Part shown: piece by piece, positions 1-8,000 of the stretch
Numbering within the stretch: the stretch's first letter is position 1
Layout of the letters: the number at the start of each line of letters is the position of its first letter
NCBI RefSeq assembly: GCF_003385895.1
Contig: NZ_QRDQ01000011.1
Coordinates: forward strand, 300,855-364,854
Reading direction: 5' to 3'
Source of the DNA: Flavobacterium cutihirudinis
GTDB lineage: Bacteria; Bacteroidota; Bacteroidia; Flavobacteriales; Flavobacteriaceae
DNA: 64,000 nucleotides
Made by a program: the position numbers and the translations under genes
Notes under the pieces: generated by a model
Told to the model about the DNA's origin: nothing
The model's database searches: none
What the model saw: the letters and a program-made list of their open reading frames with translations, nothing else

Positions 1-52
1 GAAAGAAAAAATAAGAGCGCATATTTAATTGAAAATTTTTTTAAAAAATGTT

Positions 53-81
53 TTGATTAAAAGATAAAATAGCTACATTTG
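53..81 (+). promoter_or_regulatory. Promoter of the tRNA-tuf operon (Bacteroidota type)
   Basis: TTG at 53-55, an 18-nt spacer, then TACATTTG at 74-81, which fits the Bacteroidota sigma-A consensus TTG...TAnnTTTG. It lies just upstream of the first tRNA and is the only good promoter seen before tuf. Confidence 0.75.
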
Positions 82-82
82 C

Positions 83-109
83 AGTCCGTTAGAAATAGCG
101 GACTTTTTT
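83..109 (+). promoter_or_regulatory. Hairpin plus T-tract at the operon's 5' end
   Basis: Arms at 83-91 and 96-104 pair over nine positions (one G-U) around a GAAA tetraloop and are followed by five T. It looks like an intrinsic terminator but begins within a few bases of the predicted transcription start. It may be an attenuator or a 5' stabilising stem-loop. Confidence 0.5.
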
Positions 110-118
110 AATGTATTC

Positions 119-192
119 GCCGATGTAGCTCAGCTGGCTAGAGCAGCTGATTTGTAATCAGCAGGTCGTGGGTTCGAGTCCCTCTATCGGCT
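119..192 (+). tRNA. tRNA-Thr (anticodon TGT)
   Basis: Cloverleaf with acceptor GCCGATG pairing with TATCGGC. The anticodon loop TTTGTAA lies between GCTGA and TCAGC, and the T-loop is GGTTCGAGTCC. It is 74 nt with discriminator T and no encoded CCA. First gene of the tRNA-tuf cluster. Confidence 0.95.
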
Positions 193-255
193 CAAAAAAA
201 AACATTCCTAATGTGTTTGGGATAGGTTCTTTAAGGTAATGGAATTTTAAAATTA

Positions 256-336
256 GGGGAGATACTCAAGCGGCCAACGAGGGCAGACTGTAAATCTGCT
301 GTGTGAACTTCGCAGGTTCGAATCCTGCTCTCCCCA
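256..336 (+). tRNA. tRNA-Tyr (anticodon GTA)
   Basis: Class II tRNA of 81 nt with a long variable arm. Acceptor GGGGAGA pairs with TCTCCCC, discriminator A. Anticodon loop CTGTAAA is flanked by GCAGA and TCTGC. Confidence 0.95.
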
Positions 337-383
337 CAAAAAAAGAAGTTTAGATTCTAAGAGGTCTAAAATCAGAACTCTCT

Positions 384-455
384 GCCGGTGTAGCTCAGGG
401 GTAGAGTGCTTCCTTGGTAAGGAAGAGGTCTCGGGTTCAAATCCCGACATTGGCT
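384..455 (+). tRNA. tRNA-Thr (anticodon GGT)
   Basis: 72-nt cloverleaf. Acceptor GCCGGTG pairs with CATTGGC, and the anticodon loop TTGGTAA lies between CTTCC and GGAAG. It is immediately followed by tuf, matching the thrT-tufB end of the enterobacterial cluster. Confidence 0.95.
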
Positions 456-510
456 CAAGTAAGTAGGAAATTGAAAATTAATATATAACTAAGATTAAAA
501 ATTAAGTAAA

Positions 511-1698
511 ATGGCAAAGGAGAATTTTAATCGTTCCAAACCGCACTTAAACATAGGTACAATTGGACACGTAGATCACGGAAAAACTACATTAACTGCT
601 GCAATTACTAAAGTATTGTCAGATGCTGGTTACTGTCAAGCAAAATCGTTTGATCAAATCGATAACGCTCCAGAGGAGAAAGAAAGAGGTATTACTATTA
701 ATACATCACACGTAGAGTATGAAACAGCTAACCGTCACTACGCTCACGTTGACTGTCCAGGTCACGCGGATTACGTAAAGAACATGGTTACTGGTGCTGC
801 TCAAATGGACGGAGCTATCTTAGTAGTTGCTGCTACAGATGGTCCAATGCCACAAACTCGTGAGCACATCCTTTTAGGACGTCAGGTTGGTATTCCAAGA
901 ATCGTTGTTTTCATGAACAAAGTGGATATGGTTGATGATGCTGAGTTGTTAGAGCTTGTTGAAATGGAAATTAGAGATTTATTATCTTTCTACGAATATG
1001 ATGGAGATAATGGTCCTGTAGTTCAAGGTTCTGCTTTAGGAGGATTAAACAATGATCCAAACTGGGTACCTAAAATTATCGAATTAATGGAAGCTGTTGA
1101 TGCTTGGATCGAAGAGCCAGTACGTGACGTAGCTAAACCATTCTTGATGCCAGTTGAGGACGTATTTACAATTACAGGTCGTGGAACTGTTGCTACAGGT
1201 CGTATCGAAACTGGAGTTGCTAATACTGGAGATCCTGTTGAAATCATTGGTATGGGAGCTGAAAAATTAACTTCTACTATTACAGGAGTTGAGATGTTCC
1301 GTAAAATCCTTGACAGAGGTGAAGCTGGAGATAACGTAGGTTTATTGTTAAGAGGTATTGATAAAGCTGATATCAAAAGAGGTATGGTTATTATTAAGCC
1401 AGGTTCAGTAAAACCACACGCTAAATTCAAAGCTGAGGTTTATATCTTGAAAAAAGAAGAAGGTGGACGTCACACTCCATTCCACAATAACTACCGTCCA
1501 CAGTTCTACGTACGTACAACTGACGTAACTGGAGTTATTACTTTACCAGCAGGTGTAGAGATGGTAATGCCAGGTGATAACTTAACTATTGAAGTTGCTT
1601 TATTAAGCCCAATCGCTATGAACGTAGGTTTACGTTTTGCTATCCGTGAAGGTGGTAGAACAGTTGGTGCTGGTCAGGTTACTGAAATCGTAGAGTAA
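511..1698 (+). CDS. tuf: Translation elongation factor Tu
   Basis: EF-Tu delivers aminoacyl-tRNA to the ribosome as a GTP complex. The 395-residue protein is full length. The G1 motif GHVDHGKT lies near residues 19-26, the switch/G3 element DCPGHADYV and the NKVD G4 motif follow, and both beta-barrel domains are present to the C-terminus. The ATG at 511 gives the usual MAKENFNRSKPH start. It is the last gene of the tRNA-Thr/Tyr/Thr unit and is probably co-transcribed with the tRNAs from the promoter at 53-81. A stem-loop at 1714-1750 follows the stop. Confidence 0.98.
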   Translation: MAKENFNRSKPHLNIGTIGHVDHGKTTLTAAITKVLSDAGYCQAKSFDQIDNAPEEKERGITINTSHVEYETANRHYAHVDCPGHADYVKNMVTGAAQMDGAILVVAATDGPMPQTREHILLGRQVGIPRIVVFMNKVDMVDDAELLELVEMEIRDLLSFYEYDGDNGPVVQGSALGGLNNDPNWVPKIIELMEAVDAWIEEPVRDVAKPFLMPVEDVFTITGRGTVATGRIETGVANTGDPVEIIGMGAEKLTSTITGVEMFRKILDRGEAGDNVGLLLRGIDKADIKRGMVIIKPGSVKPHAKFKAEVYILKKEEGGRHTPFHNNYRPQFYVRTTDVTGVITLPAGVEMVMPGDNLTIEVALLSPIAMNVGLRFAIREGGRTVGAGQVTEIVE

Positions 1699-1713
1699 TT
1701 CTATAAATAAATA

Positions 1714-1750
1714 AAAGCCAGTGATTTTCTTAATTGAAATCACTGGCTTT
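1714..1750 (+). terminator. Stem-loop after tuf
   Basis: A 14-bp perfect stem (1714-1727 with 1737-1750) with a 9-nt loop and only three T after the arm. It sits between tuf and tRNA-Trp. The short T-tract suggests partial termination or RNA processing, so secE may receive read-through. Confidence 0.6.
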
Positions 1751-1754
1751 AATT

Positions 1755-1825
1755 ACGGGCGTAGTTCAAGGGTAGAATAGCGGTCTCCAAAACCGTTGAT
1801 GGGGGTTCGAATCCCTCCGCCCGTG
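1755..1825 (+). tRNA. tRNA-Trp (anticodon CCA)
   Basis: 71-nt cloverleaf. Acceptor ACGGGCG pairs with CGCCCGT, discriminator G. Anticodon loop CTCCAAA lies between CGGT and ACCG. It precedes secE by 18 nt, a conserved bacterial arrangement. Confidence 0.95.
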
Positions 1826-1843
1826 CAATAAAAAATATATCAA

Positions 1844-2041
1844 ATGACAAAAGTTACTAATTATTTATCAGAGGCTTTCGAGGAGTTAAAGTCAAATGTT
1901 ACTTGGCCAGCTTGGGCTGAGGTTCAAAAATTGACAATTGTTGTGGCTGTATTTTCGATTCTATTTGCTTTGGCAACTTGGGGAGTAGACGAATTTTTTG
2001 CAAAAGCTTTGGCTGGATTTTTTAACTGGTTAAAAGGGTAA
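1844..2041 (+). CDS. secE: Preprotein translocase subunit SecE
   Basis: SecE is the small membrane subunit that clamps SecY in the Sec translocon. At 65 residues this is the short single-span form. It has an amphipathic N-terminal helix containing the family signature ELKSNVTWPAWAEVQKLT (about residues 14-31), then one transmembrane helix (about 33-50). It sits between tRNA-Trp and nusG, as in most bacteria, which supports the identification despite its size. Confidence 0.95.
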   Translation: MTKVTNYLSEAFEELKSNVTWPAWAEVQKLTIVVAVFSILFALATWGVDEFFAKALAGFFNWLKG

Positions 2042-2051
2042 TTTTTTTGTG

Positions 2052-2603
2052 ATGGCAGATAATAATGTGAAAAAATGGTACGTAGTTAGAGCGGTTAGTG
2101 GTCAAGAGAATAAAGTGAAAGCTTATATCGAGACTGAGATTGCGAGATTAGGTATGGAGGATTATGTTTCTCAGGTTTTGGTTCCTACTGAAAAAGTAGT
2201 AACTGTAAAAGATGGGAAAAAATCATCTAAGGATAAAGTGTATTTTCCTGGATATGTTATGATCGAAGCTAACCTAGTTGGTGAGATACCTCATATTATT
2301 AAGTCTATTACAAGTGTAATTGGTTTTTTAGGTGAAATTAAAGGTGGGGAACCTGTTCCTTTGAGATTATCTGAAGTAAATCGTATGTTAGGAAAAGTTG
2401 ATGAGTTAGCTGTAAATACAGATACTCGTGCTATTCCTTTCAACTTAGGTGAAACTGTAAAAGTGATCGATGGTCCTTTTAATGGTTTTAACGGTACGGT
2501 TGAAAAGATCAATGAAGAGAAGCGTAAACTTGAGGTTATGGTTAAGATTTTCGGAAGAAAAACACCGTTGGAGTTGAGTTTTATGCAAGTTGAAAAAGTA
2601 TAA
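2052..2603 (+). CDS. nusG: Transcription termination/antitermination factor NusG
   Basis: NusG binds the RNA polymerase clamp through its NGN domain and couples polymerase to Rho or the ribosome through its KOW domain. The protein starts WYVVRAVSGQENKVKAYIE (NGN) and ends with a KOW motif, GETVKVIDGPFNGFNGTVEKI. The ATG at 2052 is preferred to an in-frame GTG at 2049, giving 183 residues beginning MADNN. Only 10 nt separate it from secE. A hairpin at 2627-2655 separates it from rplK. Confidence 0.97.
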   Translation: MADNNVKKWYVVRAVSGQENKVKAYIETEIARLGMEDYVSQVLVPTEKVVTVKDGKKSSKDKVYFPGYVMIEANLVGEIPHIIKSITSVIGFLGEIKGGEPVPLRLSEVNRMLGKVDELAVNTDTRAIPFNLGETVKVIDGPFNGFNGTVEKINEEKRKLEVMVKIFGRKTPLELSFMQVEKV

Positions 2604-2626
2604 TTTTTTGTTACATATATAATATC

Positions 2627-2655
2627 CATCACAATCGCTTCCATTGATTGTGGTG
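2627..2655 (+). promoter_or_regulatory. Stem-loop between nusG and rplK
   Basis: Arms CATCACAATC (2627-2636) and GATTGTGGTG (2646-2655) pair at all ten positions with one G-U, around a 9-nt loop. A T-rich stretch follows immediately before the rplK start. It could be an attenuator, processing site or protein-binding leader; the sequence alone does not decide. Confidence 0.45.
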
Positions 2656-2670
2656 TTAAATTTTTTAAAA

Positions 2671-3108
2671 ATGGCTAAAGAAATTAGTAAGGTAGTTAAA
2701 CTACAAGTTAAGGGAGGTGCTGCGAACCCGTCGCCACCGGTTGGACCTGCTTTAGGAGCTGCTGGGGTAAACATCATGGAGTTCTGTAAGCAATTTAATG
2801 CTAGAACTCAGGATAAACCTGGCAAAATTTGTCCAGTGCAAATCACTGTGTACAAAGACAAATCATTTGATTTTGTTGTTAAGACTCCTCCAGCAGCAGT
2901 TCAGTTAATGGAAGCTGCAAAGCTAAAATCTGGTTCTGGTGAGCCTAATCGTAAAAAAGTAGCTAGTGTTACTTGGGAACAAATTAGAACTATTGCTGAA
3001 GACAAAATGCCAGACTTAAATGCTTTCACTATTGAGAAAGCGATGAGTATGGTTGCTGGAACAGCTAGATCTATGGGTATAACTGTATCAGGAGATGCTC
3101 CTTTTTAA
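2671..3108 (+). CDS. rplK: Ribosomal protein L11
   Basis: L11 binds the GTPase-associated region of 23S rRNA and is required for RelA-dependent stringent signalling. The start MAKEISKVVKLQVKGGAANPSPP-type is typical, with the proline-rich N-terminal segment PSPPVGPALG (about residues 20-29). The C-terminal RNA-binding domain ends in ARSMGITV. The reading frame is open upstream to 2644, but the ATG at 2671 gives the canonical 145-residue protein. It leads the L11-L1-L10-L12 block, 13 nt before rplA. Confidence 0.97.
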   Translation: MAKEISKVVKLQVKGGAANPSPPVGPALGAAGVNIMEFCKQFNARTQDKPGKICPVQITVYKDKSFDFVVKTPPAAVQLMEAAKLKSGSGEPNRKKVASVTWEQIRTIAEDKMPDLNAFTIEKAMSMVAGTARSMGITVSGDAPF

Positions 3109-3121
3109 TTAAGAGAAAGAC

Positions 3122-3811
3122 ATGGCAAAATTAACAAAAAAGCAAAAAGAGGCTGCTTCAAAAATTGAAAAGAACAAATTATACTCTCTAAAAGATGCTG
3201 CGGCATTATTGAAAGTTGTTGCTTCTGCAAAATTTGATGAGTCTGTTGATATCGCAGTTCGTTTGGGTGTTGATCCAAGAAAAGCGAATCAAATGGTAAG
3301 AGGTGTGGTTACATTGCCTCACGGAACTGGTAAAGATGTAAAAGTATTAGCATTGGTTACTCCAGATAAAGAAGCGGAAGCTAAAGAAGCTGGGGCTGAC
3401 TACGTTGGTCTTGATGATTATTTACAGAAAATTAAAGATGGTTGGACAGATGTTGATGTTATTATCACTATGCCTGCTGTTATGGGTAAATTAGGTCCAT
3501 TAGGTCGTATTTTAGGACCTAGAGGTTTAATGCCAAACCCTAAAACAGGTACTGTAACTATGGATGTTGCAAAAGCTGTTCAAGAGGTTAAAGCTGGTAA
3601 AATTGACTTTAAAGTTGATAAAACTGGTATCGTTCACGCAGGAATTGGTAAAGTTTCTTTTGGAGCTGAGCAAATTGTTGACAACGCACACGAAATTATT
3701 CAAACATTAATAAAACTTAAACCAACTGCTGCTAAAGGTACATACATTAAAGGTATTCACCTTACAAGCACTATGAGTCCTGCTATTGCATTAGACCCAA
3801 AAGCAGTATAA
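3122..3811 (+). CDS. rplA: Ribosomal protein L1
   Basis: L1 forms the mobile stalk at the ribosomal E site and in many bacteria represses its own operon. The 229-residue length is normal. The signature GRILGPRGLMPNPKTGTVT lies in the middle of the protein, within domain II, followed by the RNA-binding GKIDFKVDKTGIVHAGIGKVSF. It lies between rplK and rplJ with 13 and 22 nt gaps, so it is co-transcribed. Confidence 0.97.
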   Translation: MAKLTKKQKEAASKIEKNKLYSLKDAAALLKVVASAKFDESVDIAVRLGVDPRKANQMVRGVVTLPHGTGKDVKVLALVTPDKEAEAKEAGADYVGLDDYLQKIKDGWTDVDVIITMPAVMGKLGPLGRILGPRGLMPNPKTGTVTMDVAKAVQEVKAGKIDFKVDKTGIVHAGIGKVSFGAEQIVDNAHEIIQTLIKLKPTAAKGTYIKGIHLTSTMSPAIALDPKAV

Positions 3812-3833
3812 TTGGTAGTTAAAAATTTTTAGT

Positions 3834-4337
3834 ATGACTAGAGAAGAAAAATCAATCGCGATTGAAAATTTAACTGCGCAGTTAGCTGGTACAAATATCA
3901 TTTATGTATCTGATATTTCTGGTTTAAACGCAGAGACAACTTCAAACTTACGTAGAGCTTGTTTTAAAGCTGGAATCAAATTAGAAGTAGTAAAGAATAC
4001 TTTGCTTGCAAAAGCAATGGAAGCTTCTGCTAATGATTATGGTGATTTACCTACAGTTTTAACTGGTAACAGTGCAATCTTTATTTCTGATGTTGCTAAC
4101 GCACCTGGAAAAATTATCAAAGATTTCCGTAAGAAATCTGACAAACCAGTTTTAAAAGGAGCTTATATCAATTCTGAAGTATATATTGGGGATAACCAAT
4201 TAGATGCATTAGCTACGATTAAATCTAAAGAAGAGCTTATTGGAGAAATCATTGGATTATTACAATCTCCAGCTCAAAGAATTATTTCTGCTTTACAAAA
4301 CAAATTCGCAGGAAGCGAAGAAGAAACTGAAGCATAA
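3834..4337 (+). CDS. rplJ: Ribosomal protein L10
   Basis: L10 anchors L7/L12 dimers to the ribosome. The N-terminal rRNA-binding part (residues 1-130) has the family pattern TREEKSIAIENL...SNLRRACFKAGIKLEVVKNTL. The C-terminal helix (about 130-160) is the L12 dimer-binding tail. It is 167 residues, in the usual range. The gap to rplL is 93 nt, larger than elsewhere in the block. Confidence 0.96.
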   Translation: MTREEKSIAIENLTAQLAGTNIIYVSDISGLNAETTSNLRRACFKAGIKLEVVKNTLLAKAMEASANDYGDLPTVLTGNSAIFISDVANAPGKIIKDFRKKSDKPVLKGAYINSEVYIGDNQLDALATIKSKEELIGEIIGLLQSPAQRIISALQNKFAGSEEETEA

Positions 4338-4430
4338 TAATAAAGACAGGGAAGCTTGCTTTCTTGTTGCTTAATTAGCGCACAATAATTAAATTATATT
4401 TTTACAAAATCATTTTAAACGATAGAAAAA

Positions 4431-4802
4431 ATGGCAGATTTGAAACAATTCGCAGAACAATTAGTTAACTTAACAGTTAAAGAAGTTAACGAATTAGCAA
4501 CAATATTAAAAGACGAGTATGGTATCGAGCCTGCTGCTGCAGCTGTAGTAGTTGCTGCTGGTGGTGGAGAAGGTGCTGCTGAAGAAGCACAAACTGAATT
4601 TACAGTTGTATTAAAAGAAGCTGGTGCTTCTAAATTAGCAGTTGTGAAATTAGTAAAAGAACTTACAGGTTTAGGTCTTAAAGAAGCTAAAGATGTAGTT
4701 GACGGTGCTCCAAGCAACGTTAAAGAAGGTGTTTCTAAAGAAGAGGCTGAAGGTCTTAAGAAAGCATTAGAAGAAGCTGGAGCTGTAGTTGAATTAAAAT
4801 AA
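4431..4802 (+). CDS. rplL: Ribosomal protein L7/L12
   Basis: L7/L12 recruits translational GTPases. The 123-residue acidic protein has an N-terminal dimerisation helix (about 1-30), an Ala/Gly hinge (about 38-52, rich in AAAVVVAAGGGEGAAEE) and the conserved C-terminal domain with GLGLKEAKDVVDGAPSNVKE. It is highly codon-biased like its neighbours. A strong stem-loop follows at 4825-4861, before rpoB. Confidence 0.97.
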   Translation: MADLKQFAEQLVNLTVKEVNELATILKDEYGIEPAAAAVVVAAGGGEGAAEEAQTEFTVVLKEAGASKLAVVKLVKELTGLGLKEAKDVVDGAPSNVKEGVSKEEAEGLKKALEEAGAVVELK

Positions 4803-4824
4803 TTCAACTCGGTTTTAAGAACTA

Positions 4825-4861
4825 GGTTTAGGTCCTGAGTTAACACTCAAAGGCCTAAACC
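4825..4861 (+). promoter_or_regulatory. Stem-loop between rplL and rpoB
   Basis: GGTTTAGG (4825-4832) pairs with CCTAAACC (4854-4861). Inside, CC pairs with GG and TGAGT with ACTCA, closing a TAAC loop, with small bulges between. ATTTTT follows. Its place between ribosomal and polymerase genes suggests an attenuator or RNase site that lowers rpoBC relative to rplJL, as known in enterobacteria; the role here is inferred. Confidence 0.6.
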
Positions 4862-5067
4862 ATTTTTCGTATAATAAAATACATTAAATTTTATTATCAA
4901 ATAGTTTAATATACGAAAGAGTTTTTGATCAATACGAAGAAAAAAAATTGAACTGAATTAATCGTTTTATTTTTAAAGATGTATTGATTTTAAAAAGAAA
5001 GTATAAACTACGCAGTGTGTTTTTACACAAAAAAATTACTTTTTTTTAATCAAAATTTTGTCCATTG

Positions 5068-8000
5068 ATGATAACAAATCAGACTGAAAGATTGAATTTT
5101 GCCTCTACTAAAAACATTCCTGACTATCCGGATTTCTTGGATGTTCAGGTTAAATCTTTTAAAGATTTCTTCCAATTAGAAACGAAATCTGACGAAAGAG
5201 GCAACGAAGGGTTATACAATACCTTCATGGAAAACTTCCCAATTACAGATACAAGAAACAACTTTGTATTGGAATTCCTAGATTATTTTGTTGATCCGCC
5301 ACGTTATACAATTCAAGAATGTATAGAGAGAGGTCTTACTTATAGTGTGCCATTAAAAGCTAGGTTAAAACTATACTGTACAGATCCAGAACATGAAGAT
5401 TTTGAAACAATTGTACAAGATGTTTATCTTGGAACAATACCTTACATGACTCCAAGTGGTACTTTTGTAATCAATGGTGCCGAGCGTGTTGTAGTATCAC
5501 AATTACACCGTTCTCCTGGGGTTTTCTTTGGACAGTCATTCCACGCAAATGGAACTAAACTTTATTCTGCAAGAGTAATTCCTTTTAAAGGATCTTGGAT
5601 AGAATTCTCTACTGATATCAACAGCGTAATGTATGCTTATATCGATAGAAAGAAAAAATTACCTGTAACAACTTTATTCCGTGCTATCGGTTTCGAAAGA
5701 GATAAGGATATTCTTGAGATTTTCGACTTAGCTGAAGAAATTAAAGTTTCTAAAACTGGTATTAAGAAATATATTGGAAGAAGACTTGCTGCGCGTGTAT
5801 TGAACACATGGCACGAGGATTTCGTAGATGAGGATACTGGAGAGGTAGTTTCTATCGAACGTAACGAAATCATCCTTGATCGTGATACAATTATCGATAA
5901 AGATAATGTTGAAGAGATCATCGATTCTAACGTAAAATCTATTTTGTTACACAAAGAGGATAACAACCAAGCAGATTATGCTATTATCCACAACACGTTA
6001 CAAAAAGATCCAACAAACTCTGAAAAAGAAGCTGTAGAGCACATTTACCGTCAGTTGCGTAACGCTGAACCGCCTGATGAGGAAACTGCTCGTGGTATTA
6101 TAGATAAATTGTTCTTCTCTGATCAACGTTATAACTTAGGTGAAGTTGGTCGTTACAGAATGAATAAAAAATTAGATTTAGATATCCCTATGGATAAGCA
6201 AGTGCTTACTAAAGAGGATATTATTACAATCGTAAAATATTTGATCGAATTGATCAACTCTAAAGCAGAGATTGATGATATTGATCACTTATCAAACCGT
6301 CGTGTTAGAACAGTTGGTGAACAATTGTCTCAACAATTCGGTGTTGGTTTAGCACGTATGGCTAGAACTATTCGTGAGAGAATGAACGTTAGAGATAACG
6401 AGGTGTTTACACCAATTGATTTGATTAATGCTAAAACATTATCATCAGTTATCAACTCTTTCTTTGGTACTAACCAGTTATCTCAATTTATGGATCAAAC
6501 GAATCCATTAGCTGAGATTACTCACAAAAGAAGACTTTCTGCACTTGGGCCAGGTGGACTTTCGAGAGAGAGAGCTGGTTTCGAGGTTCGTGACGTTCAC
6601 TATACACACTATGGTCGTTTATGTCCGATTGAAACTCCTGAGGGACCAAACATTGGTTTGATTTCATCTCTTGGTGTTTATGCAAAAGTTAACGGAATGG
6701 GATTCATCGAAACTCCATACCGTAAAGTAATAAATGGTGTAGTTGATTTAGAAAGTACTCCAGTTTACTTAAGTGCTGAAGAAGAAGAAGGTAAAATGAT
6801 TGCTCAGGCAAACATTGAAATGGATGCTACAGGTAAAATTACAGCAAGCAATGTTATTGCTCGTGAGGAAGGTGACTTCCCGGTTGTTGAGCCATCAGTT
6901 GTTCATTATACAGACGTTGCTCCTAACCAGATCGCTTCGATTTCTGCATCTTTGATTCCTTTCTTGGAGCATGATGATGCGAACCGTGCGTTGATGGGAT
7001 CAAACATGATGCGTCAGGCAGTTCCTTTGATCCGTCCTGAAGCACCAATTGTAGGTACAGGTTTAGAGCGTCAGGTAGCTTCAGATTCAAGAGTATTAAT
7101 CAATGCTGAAGGGCATGGTACTGTTGAATATGTTGATGCTAATATCATTACTATTAAATACGATCGTACAGAAGACGAAAGAATGGTTAGTTTTGATGCA
7201 GATGAGAAAACATACAACCTAATTAAATTTAGAAAAACCAATCAAGGTACAAGTATTAACTTGAAACCAATCGTAAGAAAAGGTGACAGAGTTATTCCTG
7301 GACAAGTATTATCAGAAGGATATGCTACTCAAAATGGAGAATTAGCTTTAGGTAGAAACTTAAAAGTTGCGTTCATGCCATGGAAAGGGTACAACTTCGA
7401 GGATGCGATTGTAATTTCTGAGAAAGTAGTTCGTGATGATATTTTTACTTCTATCCACGTTGATGATTATTCATTAGAGGTTAGAGATACTAAGTTAGGA
7501 AATGAAGAGTTAACAAACGATATTCCTAACGTTTCTGAAGAAGCTACTAAAGATTTAGATGAAAACGGTATGATCAGAATTGGAGCAGAGGTTAAACCTG
7601 GCGACATTCTTATCGGAAAAATTACACCAAAAGGAGAATCAGATCCTACTCCAGAGGAGAAATTGCTTCGTGCAATCTTCGGAGATAAAGCGGGTGATGT
7701 AAAAGATGCTTCATTAAAAGCTTCTCCATCTTTACATGGTGTAGTTCTTGACAAAAAATTATTTGCAAGAGCCGTAAAAGATAAACGTAAACGTACTCAG
7801 GATAAAGATGCTTTAGGCGCTTTAGAAATGGAATTCGAAACTAAATTTGTTGAATTAAAAGACAGATTAGTTGAGAAATTATTCTTGATCGTTAACGGAA
7901 AAACATCTCAAGGTGTAATGAATGATTTGGGTGAAGAAGTTTTACCAAAAGGTAAAAAATATACTCAAAAAATGCTTTATGCAGTAGAAGATTTCGCTCA

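Noticed and set aside
1023..1430. Antisense 135-codon open frame inside tuf
   Set aside because: It is a codon-bias shadow of the highly expressed tuf gene, with no promoter and no recognisable protein. Similar shadows occur in rplL, rpoB, rpoC, dnaE2-like and kdpB genes.
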